Shown: positions 23,890-35,560, numbered from the stretch's first letter. The stretch is 64,000 bases of DNA from Romanomermis culicivorax (GCA_963922205.1 CAWUHX010000238.1:248001-312000), one strand, 5' to 3'. The notes: generated by a model not told the origin, from the letters alone. Translations and numbers: made by a program.

Positions 23890-26800
23890 CTGCAAAAAAA
23901 GATGAACCTGTGTAGAGTGGGGATTACTGTATTTTTATTTTGGTGAATCTAACGAAAAGTTTATTACCAAGTGAGCGATTCCCGTGTGAACCTCACGAGC
24001 GAATTCCCCATCGCGCGATTCTCAAATGAACAATTTGAGGATGAACAAATGAACATGTTCTTGATATTTTGACTTTTATTAGTATGTATTTCTTTTTTCG
24101 TTTTCTGTGTGTGTCGTTTAACTTATGCTTGTGCATGTTTTTGCGTTTTCATCTTTTGTCTCTGCTTCCTTTTATTTTCTTTTTTCTTGCAATCTACTTT
24201 TTTTGTCGTGAAACAATACATAGCGACTTGTCATCTTAGATAACTTTAGAAACTCAAGTATAATCCTTATGCACTTCGGCATGCTTATATGTTTCATCGT
24301 TGTAGGCGTGAAAATTTTTTTTTAAAACGTAAAAAAAAGAAATTCTGGAAGAAACAATGTTCAAGAGAAAGAAAACGTCATCAATGATGAAGGCATAATG
24401 AAAATAGGTAGAAAGGCGTTACAAAAAGAAGGAAAACTTAAAGAAAAGTGACAATAAAGAAAAAGCAAAACATAGAAAGCAACAAGAAAGAAAAAAAAAT
24501 AATGTGAAAAAAGAATAGCATGAGAATAGAAAAAGAGAAAAATAAAAAAATGATATCAAAAAACCAGGATGAAAAGTAAACCCCTATTCAGAAGTGAAAA
24601 ACCCTAGGATTTTTGTCGCCGACAATCGGCGACAGTTGGCGACTGCATTTCTGAATAAAAAAGCTTCAAAAGAGAAAATTAAATAGGAAAATGGAACGTG
24701 CAAAATGGCATAAGAATTATACCTGAGACTATGCTCATCCAAAATAGCATTTTTAAATGTATTGTTTCATCAGATAAAAAAAGAGGAAAATTGATGACAA
24801 AAAATTGAAGAAAGCAGAGACAAAAGATGAAAACATAAAAACATACATAAACATAACACATATGCAACAAGAAGAAAAATATGAAGAAAGTGTTATTACA
24901 TTCTCGATCGCTTCGCTCATTTGAGAATCGCTCAATCGGGAATTCACTCAAATGAGAATATGCCTAACGGAATACAAGAATCCCCAATTGGAAAACCTCG
25001 ATTTTTGAGTTACTTTGAAAAAAATAATATAATCTTCCTGAGAAAAATTATTTTTTAACGAAAAAATACATATGTTTTTCAAAACGCAATTTGATTGGTT
25101 GAAATTTCTAATCACGCGACGACGCTGCGATTGGTTCAGAACCAGCAGTATGCGTGTCCGAGTGTTTCATCATCAGTGTATTGTCTTTACGGAGATTTCG
25201 GGCGTGTTCAGTAGTCCCCACCTAATTTCACTTTCTGTGCCTCCCACTTCAGCCACTGACTGAGTCGATTCAACCACTTCTTTCTCGCATGGAATTTTGA
25301 TATTTATCCACATCAATCAATGTGTCTTAATCGGCAACAGAGTCATTGCATCCACTGTATCGATTCAGCCTCTGTTTTTTTGCAAAATGTGGGTGATTCA
25401 ATCAAAAATTAATCATTTCAAGAAATAATAATTGAATCCGTAGGTAAAAAGCCTCAATAGCACGTCACACAAATATCTGATTGCTGAATCAAACTGAAGA
25501 TCTCATGAGCTCCGAAGTGCGGGGCGGTCGGCGATTTTTTATGCGTGGGGTCATTGATCGCCCAAAACTCCACGGAAGTCATTGAGGGAAAAAGGAATTT
25601 CATTTTTTTGCGTCAAAAAAATACGAAAAATAGTTTGAAGAATACAAATTGATCTCTAAAAACAATAAAAATATGCAATAACGGCGTGAAACGACAAAAA
25701 ACCCAATTTTTCTCAAAATTAACTTTGACGCGTTTTTCAAAAACAACACAGTAGCTGAAATGACACTGTGAACGAAACGACACAGTGATCAAAATTATAT
25801 AGTGCCTGAATGGATACCCCACTCCAAAAAGAAGTGAGTGGATTGATTTAGTGGCTGAAACGGCACAATGGCATGAGAAGGGACGGTGACTATACTGATA
25901 CAGAATCCTCTTCACTTGAGCCAATCGTAACGTCGGCAAGTGATTAAAAACTTTAACCAATCATAATTGCGTTTTGAAAAATGTATAAATTTGAAAAAAA
26001 AATTTTCGAAAAATATTACTTTTATTAGTATAACTTGAAAATACAACTGTACTATAAATGTCAAGCAAAACAATGCATGATCATGAAACTGTTTCTATTC
26101 ATGAAACCGTGAAATGTAATGGGTGAGCCAAAAAAAGGCGACCCGTGCTGACTTTCGAACGGATTAAGCTTTTTTAATGCGGATTGCTGCATTAGAATGC
26201 ACTGTTTGTCTTTGTTACAAGGACCAAATTGTATGCTCCTAGCATTTATAGTTTCTGTACAAAGAGAAATTTCGTAAAAGTGGTCATTTTTTAAAAAGTA
26301 AAAGTTATGGAATCAAAGTAATAGTTATGTAAAGCTGTTTACATACAATAATACTTTAAAAATCACCGAGATTTGTAATTTATACGTAACTTAAAGTCAT
26401 CAACTTCTTATTTCAATATGGGCAAAATTTTGCCAAAATCAAGAGCTTTTGTTTTCAAACCGGAAAAAAAGCAAAATCAAAACAAAATCAATTTTGTCAA
26501 GGTCGAAAAATGTTTAAAATTATTGGTGAAACAGAAAGCAGGACACACTATTACGGCTCTCTTGCAGTTACGATTGGATCTATTTTACTTTTTCTATTGT
26601 AAAATATGTTGATTTTTGTCCATTGTCTCTTGTAATTTGCTTAAACATCGACGTTCAGTATTTTTGACTGTATTTAAGCAATCTGCTTGAAAGTTTGCAC
26701 TTTTTATGCTAGATCTTTTATCTTTCGATGGCAGTAAACCGCATTAAAAAAGCTTCACTCATTTGAAAGCTATGGAAGTCAGTACCGGTCGCCTTTTTTT

Positions 26801-27743
26801 GGCTCACGCTGTATTTTCAACTCGATTGTACTAAAACCGACCTTACCTCGCCAAATTTGATTATCTTTCTGCACTATAGTGACCATAATGGAAATGTAGC
26901 AAAATAAAATTACAGTAAACGGCAGTATGTAAATTTCCAGCGCGTTGATTATGGTATTGGCTAAAATTTGATTCGATATGGATTTATTGTTTGGGTATAG
27001 GTAGTGAATACTGATACACTGACTGTACCACCTGATCAATGGATGTTGAGCTTTTTGAAAAGTGAACACCTGAAAGTGTAGAACATTTACTGTTGTTTTA
27101 AAAATGATGAGAAATTGGGACTAGAAAAAGAAAAGAAAAACGACATACAAGTCAAGGCATACTGTAAATCCTGCATTCTCACTTGTGGCAAACCTGACAA
27201 CGCCGCCGATACCCACGCTACAGTAATCATAACTTTTATCCGCCTTTTGGCGTTAAAATTTTGCAAAGGTTTGACTATGGCGAAAAATCGATCTATGCTC
27301 ATACAAATCAATAAATTCGACGAAGCGTAAACGCCGAAAACGTCCATATATTTGGAAAAACGGCACAAAAAATCCGAACCCAACCATTGTACGGTAAACG
27401 AATGTATGATATCTTTCGGTATACAATAAAATGTGACCAAAAGATCGGCGATATTCAAATTTAACAATAATAAATGGATTCGATGATTTTTACGCGATGA
27501 ACATAAATTTCGGCAGATGATCAATAAAACGATCAAATTACCGATGGACGAAATAAAAAATGCGATTGTATAACAAACGATCATCATGACGTGATCCGCT
27601 CCGAATTTCATGTCATCCGGTAGTAGATCATGATTTTGATTTTCATAATTTTCCTGATTATCGATCGACATTTCGAATCGATGATCGATTGGAGAAAAAT
27701 TCGAACTAACGTTTATTAATGTCATTTTGATAGGGTCGTTCAT
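23258..27743 (-). CDS. GnRH/adipokinetic-hormone receptor-like GPCR, three exons
   Basis: The joined exons 27743-27183, 27069-26847 and 23889-23258 give 471 residues. It is a plasma-membrane peptide-hormone receptor of the rhodopsin class, probably coupling to a heterotrimeric G protein. Landmarks: N-glycosylation NVSS (11-14), TM1 with GN (68-69), TM2 with NIADLLVTF (97-105), VQWLG before the conserved Cys127, TM3 ending in DRF (151-153, a variant of DRY), LPQ after TM4, ECL2 Cys205, TM5 (about 224-252), TM6 with CWTP (314-317), TM7 with NPYIY (357-361), then a basic helix 8 and a cytoplasmic tail of about 100 residues. IADLLVTF with VQWL and the N-P-x-x-Y form point to the GnRHR/AKHR group known in nematodes. 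The exact ligand cannot be read from sequence. Donors and acceptors are canonical and both introns keep phase. A further 5' non-coding exon is possible. Confidence 0.9.
23965..24985. mobile_element. 1-kb foldback element in GPCR intron 2
   Basis: The ends carry GAGCGATTC/GAATCGCTC motifs in inverted orientation (GCGCGATTCTCAAATGA left, TCATTTGAGAATCGCTCAA right). Complementarity continues into the interior: TTTTCATCTTTTGTCTCTGC at about 24148-24170 is inverted at about 24805-24830, and GTGAAACAATACAT is mirrored by TGTATTGTTTCATC. Left arm T/C-rich, right arm A/G-rich. The GCGATTCTCAA motif resembles the termini of the 17.4-22.6 kb element, so a MULE-related origin is possible. Confidence 0.7.
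24581..24656. mobile_element. AGAAGTG/GTCGCCG MITE inside the intronic foldback
   Basis: CCCCTATTCAGAAGTG, CCTAGGATTTTTGTCGCCG, then an inverted GCATTTCTGAAT end, about 76 bp. Its core GTCGCCGACAATCGGCGAC is an almost perfect palindrome. It was inserted near the foldback centre. Confidence 0.75.
25041..26012. mobile_element. Long-TIR element in GPCR intron 2
   Basis: TTTTTCAAAACGCAATT, then GATTGGTTGAAATTTCTAAT at the left, is inverted at the right (ATTGCGTTTTGAAAAAT, ATTAAAAACTTTAACCAATC). Weaker complementarity extends inwards (CAGCCACTGACTGAG against the inverse of CAGCCACTAAATC). The interior holds degenerate AGTGGCTGAAA/ACACAGTG motifs. No transposase. Borders are approximate. Confidence 0.7.
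26117..26813. mobile_element. Tc1/mariner-type MITE (copy 2) in GPCR intron 2
   Basis: Ends GGGTGAGCCAAAAAAAGGCG and CGCCTTTTTTTGGCTCACGC are inverted repeats. The subterminal blocks match copy 1 at 19268-20033 in opposite orientation: the left side of one matches the right side of the other. No transposase. Confidence 0.82.
26847..27069 (-). CDS. GPCR exon 2 (ECL2 and TM5)
   Basis: 223 nt starting VFTFQKAQHP directly after TTTCAG. Carries the second disulfide cysteine (YSQC), one potential glycosylation site (NKS) and TM5 (EIYILPFTVILFCYISIM). It ends in CGAG|GTAAGG, phase 1, which joins the GCT of exon 3 in frame. Confidence 0.9.
27070..27182 (-). other. GPCR intron 1 (113 bp)
   Basis: GTGAGA at the 5' end and TTTCAG at the 3' end, the latter matching the strong nematode acceptor consensus. 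Phase 0. No insertion seen. Confidence 0.88.
27183..27743 (-). CDS. GPCR exon 1 (N-terminus to TM4)
   Basis: 187 codons from the ATG at 27743 to the donor CCACAA|GTGAGA. It encodes the extracellular N-terminus (about 50 residues, no clear signal peptide, one N-glycosylation site) and TM1-TM4, including the ECL1 cysteine and the DRF motif. The frame ends exactly at a codon (phase 0). Translation running on past the donor loses GPCR character at once, supporting the splice. Confidence 0.9.
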
Positions 27744-28047
27744 ATACGAAAATTTGAACTCCTATTCATGCTGTAGAAGAAGAAGAGATAAAAGTATACT
27801 TCAACTTTCTGGAAAAAAATCGATTCCTATTAATTGATATAGAAATAATTATCGCGGGACCATTGTAGAGAATGTTTTTATGATGATAAGGTTTAATGAA
27901 CTTTGACATTATCTTCGAAAGTACAGCAGTTGGAAAGACTCTTTTTGTAATCATCGAGATGGAAATTTAGAATGATTTGGAAGCAGAACGCGGAATCGGA
28001 ATCGTTAATGAGGACCTTCCTAAATTTTTGGACCACACCCTTGGAAC
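27744..28047. other. 5' flank of the GPCR gene
   Basis: AT-rich sequence upstream of the minus-strand ATG, which is preceded by TTCGTAT. No TATA box or spliced-leader acceptor could be assigned with confidence, although polypyrimidine-AG stretches compatible with trans-splicing exist. Confidence 0.3.
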
Positions 28048-28256
28048 TATAGTTTGTTTTTCATAAAATGCTTGTAAATAGAGAAATGACAAACAAATTT
28101 ACTGTCCGATTTTTTATTCGACAAATAGTAAGGGTTAGTGGAGTAGGCCCTCAAATTTCCAGTCTTATGCAATATATGGTTTAGCATAGGAGATAATGAG
28201 CAGTGCTTATTTTCTACTCTCCACATTTACAAGGATTTCAAGAAAGACAGACTATG
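28048..28256. mobile_element. TATAGTCTGTTTTT MITE family copy
   Basis: CTATAGTTTGTTTTTCATAA plus ATGCTTGTAAAT at the left is inverted at the right (ATTTACAAGGATTTCAAGAA, AGACAGACTATGG). Same family as 14853-15102. Confidence 0.7.
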
Positions 28257-29760
28257 GAAGCGAAATGTCGGGCATTAACACTAAAATATATTAATGCATT
28301 GTGAGAACTTCACCGACTTATTGGATGAAAATCATCATATATTCTGCGGATAGCAAGTCGAGAGAAGTTTTTCACTTGCGAAAACACGAACTACCTCAAT
28401 GAATCGAGGCTCACATTGTCCAAAAATATTTCCACACGATACTGAATGTCCTCATAATTTGAAATTTTTTTTTGTCTCAAAAGTCCAATATTCTACTAAA
28501 AGGCACCAATGAATTTTGATAAAAATTCTTCGAAATTCCATGTGTCGATCACTATAGATTTGATATTTACAGTTTAAAGAGTTGAGCTTGCTCATCAGAA
28601 AATAAGTAAGCAGAATCATAATTCGTTAGAACAATCGAGATTACGAGACTACTGGACCGCTGATATATTCGAAAATGCGTCAATTACGGCAGATGACGTT
28701 TCCATGCGTAATTTTTTTCTTTTTTTACGAAGGGATTTTTTACCATCATTTTAGGCTTTTCAACGTATTGATCACAGTGATTTTTCACCTGGTTTACGAT
28801 CATGGTCTGTTTTCTGTGAAAATGAGACGTAAGAAAAGTATTCATCATTAAATAAAAGCTGTAAAATTAAATAAAGTACCGTAAGATCGGCCAAGAAATC
28901 ATAGTGTTTACACAACATCTAAAGGGTTTTACAATAAACTGTCCGCCTAGCCCAGATCGGAGGTTGCATCAATGTCAACGTCACTTAATCATTCTAGGGG
29001 TTCGATAGATTCCTAGAGCATTTGAAAACGACAACTAAAAAAGTTGCGGTTGCACAAAAAGTCTGACTTTAGGATTAGGCTTAAGTTCAGTAGAACCACA
29101 CTGCAAGATTTTCTAGTGGTTAAAAAGGACTTTTGAGGGAATACGGATTATTTAAATGGAATGTACCAATCTGAAAGAGTAATCACTGAAAAAATGAAGA
29201 GTATTGACTAATAAACTTTTGAACTACTGAATCACAAGACCTTTGAACTAGTGAACCGCTAGAAGTGACCACTGAACCTCTTGAAACCCGACTGCTGTAG
29301 TAGTCTTAAATGCAATCGCAAAATGTACAACCACTGACGCGACTGCCGAACAACTAGGCCAATGAACTACCAGAGCATTGCATCCCAACAGTTAATCATT
29401 AGACTTTGTTGCAACCGGCTCTTTGTTAGCACGACAGTTCGAATGTTTCTGTATTAATTTTAACGAACTGATCAGAAGATTCAAAAATACGAATTTCATA
29501 GAATTACGCAAATTTGAGATGAATTTCAGAGCGAATGTTCAGAAGTGTACTCGCCTTTCAATTTTCAACTTTATGATTTCCTCTCTACCGGTTTTGATGG
29601 TATTCTAAATTTATTTCGGATCAAAAGCGTACTGAATCGGTGCAAGTATTTTAATTGAAAATGATTCGAATAATCGAAATAGATTAAATACTAGAGAAGC
29701 TATGGCGGGGAAGAAAACTATTTTAAAATCAATCAAACTTGATCAACTCAAATTTAATGT
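28257..29760. other. AT-rich stretch without recognised genes
   Basis: Nothing recognisable. Short motifs such as ACTACTGAATC/ACTAGTGAACC recur irregularly at 29215-29380. No coding signal. Confidence 0.4.
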
Positions 29761-29900
29761 TTGCGTATCGGTTATCCCGAATGTATTGATTTTTTGTACG
29801 TACTGGTATCTCGAATGTATCAGTATCCCGAACAGTCTTCAAAATAAAAAATTTCTCTGTGGACCAATGTATGGGTATCCTGAATAATGTCAGGGCCTAA

Positions 29901-30236
29901 AGACCCTGCTATACGTCGACGGCCAGCGCCGGTTGCAAATTTTTGCTGCTACACTTCATCCGATGCCGGCCGTGAGATACCTACTACAAACCTACGAAAA
30001 AATCATAAAACACCAAGATGCATTTTTCGCACCATAATTCATATGTTATAACATATGCGCCGGCTAGCGCCGGTTCAGAAATTTCGATTCAATCGAAATT
30101 GACAACCGGCGTCGGCCGGCGCCGGCAGTCATCAAAAAGACGAAGTATAGCCGCTCGAAACCGGCGCCGGCTATGAGCTGCTGACAGTGACGGCCAGCGC
30201 CGGCCAGCGCCGGCCTTCGAAGTATAGCAGGGCCTT
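29901..30236. mobile_element. GCCCTGCTATAC palindromic MITE inside a TTAGGC array (copy a)
   Basis: Ends AGACCCTGCTATACG and (inverted) AAGGCCCTGCTATACTT. The arms are very GC-rich with repeated GCCGGCGCCGG motifs. CATATGTTATAACATATG lies near the centre. Both ends abut telomeric-type hexamers, with TAA/TTA at the junctions as in PIF/Harbinger-like insertion. Confidence 0.75.
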
Positions 30237-30310
30237 AAGTCTAAGCCTAAACCTGAGTTTTAGAATAGGCCTAAAACTAAGCCCCATCCTAAGCCTTAGC
30301 GTAAGTCTAA

Positions 30311-30560
30311 AGACCCTGCTATACTTCGCCGGCCAGCCGGCGCCGGATGTCAATTTCGATTCAATCGAAATTTCTGAACAATCGAAATTTCTGAACCGAA
30401 ATTTCTGAAAAGCCGGCGCCGGTTGTCAATTTATCATTTTTTTGTATGTTTGTAGTAGGTATCTCACGGCCGGCACCGGATGAAGTATAGCAGCAAAAAT
30501 TTGCAACCGGTGACGGCCGTCGCCGCCTGGCGCCGGTCGTCGAAGTATAGCAGGGCCTTA
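30311..30560. mobile_element. GCCCTGCTATAC palindromic MITE inside a TTAGGC array (copy b)
   Basis: The 250-bp sister of 29901-30236 shares the arms (AGACCCTGCTATACTTCG; AAATTTGCAACCGG; GGTATCTCACGGCCGGC). It lies 74 bp further on, with only degenerate hexamers between the two copies. Confidence 0.75.
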
Positions 30561-30893
30561 AATCTAAGCCTAAGTCTAGGCCTAACCTTAAGCCTAAGCC
30601 TAAGCCTAAGCCTGAGCCTAAGCCTAAGCCTAACCCTAAGCCTAAGCCTAAGCCTAAGCCTAAGCCTAAGCCTAAGCCTAAGCCTAAGCCTAAGCCTAAG
30701 CCTAAGCCTAAGCCTAAGCCTAAGCCTAAGCCTAAGCCTAAGCCTAAGCCTAAGCCTAAGCCTAAGCCTAAGCCTAAGCCTAAGCCTAAGCCTAAGCCTA
30801 AGCCTGAGCTTAAGCCTAAGCCTAAGCCTAAGCCTAAGCCTGAGCCTGAGCATAAGCCTAAGCCTAAGCCTAAGCCTAAGCCTAAGCCCCAAA
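30561..30893 (-). repeat. Interstitial nematode telomeric array 2 (GCCTAA)n
   Basis: About 55 tandem TAAGCC units on the plus strand (TTAGGC on the minus strand), mostly perfect from 30585 on, with scattered TGAGCC and CATAAG variants. Long Leu/Ser and Leu/Arg frames on both strands are artefacts of the hexamer. Confidence 0.95.
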
Positions 30894-31053
30894 CAAATTT
30901 TTAGGCAAACTGAGGATGGACAACGTAGACAAAAAATGTGTATTCGGGATAACGAGAATCAGCCAATGTGACGAAATAAAAAATAAAATTGCATGTGTTC
31001 GCCAGGATGCCGAGAATTAATGCATTATTTGGGATAACGATACCGATACACAA

Positions 31054-34042
31054 CGAATTTGATAGAGGACTGCATCATGATTAGAATGGTAAAAACTGCA
31101 TCTTAACTAATCTATTACTCAGATTTTTAGCAACCCTGTTTAGGTCACTATAGAAATACTATTGATCAAAGTATCAATTGAATAGGCTAATGTAAAATCC
31201 AGAATTGGATCCTTCCCGGACTCCACAATTTTTGGGGCCACGACCCCGGCTTAGGCGATCGGATTTTCCAGATTCGAAAGCCTCAACTTCAAGCTTCGAA
31301 ACATTCAGCTTTTATGCTATTGAAAACGTCCTTTCTCAAAAAATTTGAATTTTAAGTTTTTGATCGTTCATCTGAGTCAATAAGGGAAAGTTGAATTTTG
31401 ATTCGAAATACTGAATGCTTATATACAGCATCGAATCAAAGACGCACCGATATGCGACTAACGAAGTATAAAAGATCAGAATCATTTATATAAATTTTTC
31501 GTTTGATATTTGAGCCGAAAAATATGCTTGTTTACGAAAATTTTGAGCACAACATTATATTGAAAAGATGACACATTCTAGAAATTTCGTTGTCACGGGT
31601 GCATTTTTTGCATTATTGTTTTTTGTGTTTTTAAGATATAATATCTAAATTTCTATGGAAGTGGTCAAGCGGAATATAAAATATCAGTGTTACGTTAAGC
31701 GTAGTGACGGGGTGTCCCGAACTCTTATAACCAACTTTTAAATGTAGGCAGTTTTTAGAGAGATAAATTCTTCAAACAGTAAGAAGGAAGATGTCTAGAA
31801 AAATCCGAATTTACCGTCTATTAGAGATGTGTAAATTTGTGCTGCTAAACCACTGATGCCAAAAATTTGAGTATTTGGAAAATTTTTATAAGAAATACAG
31901 ACTTATTCTTTCGGATTTTAAAGAAATAACAGTCATCTAGAAAGACATTTGAGACTACGCATGATAAAATGCGTTGTTCCACACTTAGCTCAAAATGGCC
32001 AGTCAAGAATCTGCAACGATTTCACGTCTCCAAGGTGAGGATGTGGAAAACTATGGTCTGCTCTTCATAAAATTTAAAAGATAACTTTTCAGCCAAAAAA
32101 ATTTTAACGGTTAGTTCAATTCGCTCAGAATCTCATTTCTATGTAACACACGGTTTAACAGAAAATCTTAAAAGTGGAAAATTGCTTGCAACTAATTTTT
32201 TATAATTTAGAAGCATTTAAGGATAAGCAGACGAAACGTGAATCCAATTAATAGCCTGTTTTTCATAATTGAAAAATGATAAAAACAAGTACTATTTTTA
32301 CAGTAAGCTTTTGAATTCGAATTTTCTAACCCAAAATATTTGAGGGAAGGTTGAGTTGGCTTACAAATTACTGGCTCCATATGATGTGTGATTTAACAAA
32401 AAACTACAAAAATAGTACTTTCTTTCAAGTTCTATTTTTAAAAGTATGTACTTTCAGAGAAAAAGAGGCTAAAGTTACAAAATCCAGAAATAAGCGTAAA
32501 AATTGATTTGAACCCCTTCCTGAATCAATTATCATCATGACAACTAGTAAAATTAGCGTTAAAACGGTAGAAAGTATATTTTTATAGCAACATTCAACAG
32601 TACGATTATCTAACGAATACAGGGTGTCCGGAAGAAAACAATTCGCTTTCACATCGTAAAGAATTCTCAGGGAACAAAAATTTGAAGTAAAGAACCAAGT
32701 TTCAGATTGACATCTTCATTTTTACTACTCACCTGAAGATGACATATAAAATCTGTTATAGCAATTTTCAAACATATTAGCCTTACAGTATGGTTTCGGA
32801 ATTTCGATATAGTACAGAGCAGAGTTGCACGATTCTATCACATTGTACAGTAAACTCTATCTGTCGCAGTGGGCTAAAGACTTTATTGGATACCAAGATA
32901 TGATGAGTGAACTCTAAAAGTTAATTGTTACCAGCGAACAAAAAGGTGACAACACCTCATTTTGACTGACTCCTAGAACCTCAGAGACTAATAACCTAGT
33001 CTATGCGACTTCATTTGTGTCAAATTTTCTTATTTGAAATGGCGCTGAATTCAAATGAAAATTCCGCTAAAAAATTGTGACGCCAGTGATCGAGCGCCGA
33101 TTTTACAGCTTCGCTGAACAATTGCTATAAAAATTGTGTCTTGAAGAAAAGAAAACTATAGATTTTTTATAAGATGCTAGTAAATTGAGAAATTAAGAAA
33201 ACAGTTGCCTTTTTCAAATTGCTTTCCATTGGGGCTTTGTAGTAGAACTTTTTTTACTTAAAAAATTTAAAATGGATAGTTGAGTAGGCTCATAAATTTT
33301 TAATCCTATACGACAGACTGCTTAGCTGGAAACCGTAGAATACTTTCGATACTGTAGCATTTGATGAAAAACGGACTGTACTTTGACGGAGTTCCAAATA
33401 GCTAGCATCTAAACATAACTCAAAGCTAAATCAAGAGTCAATGAGACTCTCAACTCACCGTTAGGACGAAATCTTATCCACAAAAATGTGAAACTTGTTT
33501 TTTCAGTGACTACGGGTTGGAAAATGAAAAAAATTTACGTTGTCGTTAAAACTGCTTGTACAATTATTTTCTAAGACTGTTAAAAAAACCTCGAAAAACT
33601 ACAAAAATAATAGTTTTGCTTTAAGATATTCCATTAACACCGTAAATTTTGAACGTGCTTAAAACTCTAAGATATGGTGCAACTACCGTACACTAAAAAC
33701 CGACTCCTCGAATGTGCTACTGTAAGGTAGCGCCTTTTATGTGGGCGATTTTTAGGACCACCCAGGGTACTAGAACCAGGGTTCATACATTTTTAAGAGA
33801 CTAGAAGCTGCTAGATAGAGTTACTAAGATGGATGTTACTATAGCACAAGCTAGTCTTCATTATGCGTCCCAGGGGTCGAATGTTAAAATCTGGGTTGTG
33901 CTTGATCGACCCTAGAAAGTGTCTATTTTTGTCCCAGTAGCAGCTAGTTGATATGGTGAGATTATAACATATGACCCCAGAGATTAAATAATACACAGTA
34001 GCATCATCAAAACTCCTACGTAGTTTCGGTGAATAGAGCACA
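31054..34042. other. AT-rich stretch without recognised genes
   Basis: No gene is supported. Isolated mariner-like terminal motifs (GGGTGTCCCGAAC near 31711, ACAGGGTGTCCGG near 32619) lie in the same orientation and so do not form a TIR pair. Confidence 0.4.
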
Positions 34043-34230
34043 TGCTATAGTTTGTTTTTCTTGAAATACCGGTTCATATTAAGAGCGGAAAGAAAGTAAT
34101 ATTTTATACATTTATCGTTTCCTGATACCACATATGTCGCGTAGAAATGAAAATTTATGAGCCTACTTAACTAATCTTTATCATTTTCGGGTAAAAAATC
34201 CTACAGTAAAAGTTTTGTGTGAACGACTTC
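34043..34230. repeat. Diverged TATAGTCTGTTTTT MITE copy
   Basis: CTATAGTTTGTTTTTCTTGAA at the left, followed by the family's internal order (GGAAAGAAAGTA, ATGAGCCTACTTAACTAA, TACAGTAA). The right inverted end is not clear. Confidence 0.5.
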
Positions 34231-34499
34231 GAGGCGATTTTATATTATTCAGTTGTCATAGAGAGCAACGCTATAAAGTAGGTACATGCTATAACATGGC
34301 CACTAACTCATTCACTAAGCTTAGCATTGCGATTTTCCCTCGGGGTCTATTGAACCCTAGCAATAAGCCTCACAAGTTGTGTCTGTTCAGGGCTGCTGGT
34401 AAACGAGACAACATAAAGGTGTGGTTCGGCTAAACAAAGCAAAAAGGTGATCATTGTTGCCACATGGACGAGTTTCAGTTTTTTTTTTGAAAGTGAAAT

Positions 34500-35560
34500 A
34501 TGACGCTGGCGAGTATGTATAAAACTATGCACCTGGGGTGCAGGAGTCCGGGGCAGAGAAAACTCACCTACGCTATATTCGGCATTGATATTGCGTTGAT
34601 AATGACCCTAGAAGTTTCTATTCCATTCCGACTTAAGCAAAAGGAGAAGAGTTTCTCAGATTTTCCTCGATTGGAGCTCCGCAATGGTTTTGCCTTAGAC
34701 GAAATCGATCGGTTCGGTTTTGGTCGGAGGGAAACCAGAGGAAAAATCAAACAAGTGGCTCATCCCATTTGAGGAGTGCATGTTGTATCAGGTGTTCGAT
34801 TAATGAATTCATACGAGGCGCATTTCAAGCTGAGACAAGGTTGGTATTTGTTGATGCAAGGTTGGTTTTTGCACAAATAGCAGATAAAATCTACTTAGGG
34901 CGCCAATTCAATGATGTGATTTGACCGTATGAATGTCCCGACTTTTATTTAGCATAATACAAGAGTTTGTGCGGACTTCTTATATTAGCAGCTCAATGAT
35001 CATCAATACAACATCTTGACCATGATTACCAAATACGACGTGACTGCCTGGGTACTGCCCTGGACAACTGCAGCCGGGATGCATGGTTCGGTTCCCATCA
35101 GCGTCGAAATTTACTTTGGAAAAAATTGGGATCGTCTATGCCTTAGTATTGTCTATTGTAGATTGCCCGTCAGGGTGCCACAGTTCTACGTTGTTTCCTT
35201 ACCACCAGCAGTGAACAGAGACTACCCGTGGGGCCTATGAGAGGTGGTTTAATAGACTTGGAGGCAACTGGGACAACGCTGAGATGGGTGAAAGAGCTAA
35301 GGACCTTGATTATTCTTGCAGGACATACTACTGGAATCAAAGCGTTCAACAGTTCTGTGACGTTAGCAAACGTAGGTCAAGATTCTCAACTTTGGTTAAT
35401 TTTCTTAAGCAAGATCAAGGAAAAACAAAGAATCCCTTGAATGTCACTGACGCTCACAAATCTAGTTTTCCGAATAATGAACTGACAAAAGCACATACAC
35501 ACACACAGAAAAGTAAAAGAGGAATCTTCTCTACCAAAGAGAGGAAGAAAAATTATTAAA
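34500..35560 (+). other. ORF-rich, GC-richer segment, possible decayed mobile-element coding sequence
   Basis: Plus-strand frames of 70-91 codons follow one another in changing frames with several stops: MTLASMYKTMHLG onwards (34500), MTMITKYDVTAWV (35016) and MGERAKDLDYSCRTYYW (35284). Composition is closer to coding DNA than the flanks. I recognise no catalytic motif. It could be a decayed non-LTR element or a host exon cluster; neither can be supported firmly. Confidence 0.2.

Larger units (their letters stand above)
23890..26846 (-). other. GPCR intron 2 (2,957 bp), almost entirely transposon-derived
   Basis: Starts GTAAGG, ends TTTTTGCAG. From the 5' end it holds a mariner-type MITE (26117-26813), a long-TIR element (25041-26012) and a foldback (23965-24985, itself hit by a small MITE at 24581-24656). 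Together these cover about 90% of the intron and leave only short unique pieces, so the ancestral intron was probably a few hundred bases or less. Confidence 0.85.
29761..31053. mobile_element. Inverted-repeat element carrying a TTAGGC array (copy 2), with nested MITEs
   Basis: Same ends as 10644-11194 (GCGTATCGGTTATCCCGAA left, inverse of ATAACGATACCGATACACAA right), in opposite orientation. The array side again abuts the block whose inverse reads CTCGTTATCCCGAATACACA. Two copies of a separate GCCCTGCTATAC palindromic MITE are inserted into the telomeric part (29901-30236 and 30311-30560), separated by degenerate TTAGGC units. Confidence 0.7.

Noticed and set aside
30464..30971. Long Leu/Ser and Leu/Arg open frames over the telomeric array (also at 10.8 and 39.5 kb)
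   Set aside because: A TTAGGC hexamer array is open in several frames by construction; no coding meaning.
31711..32632. Mariner element between two GGGTGTCC motifs
   Set aside because: Both motifs are in the same orientation, so they do not form a TIR pair.
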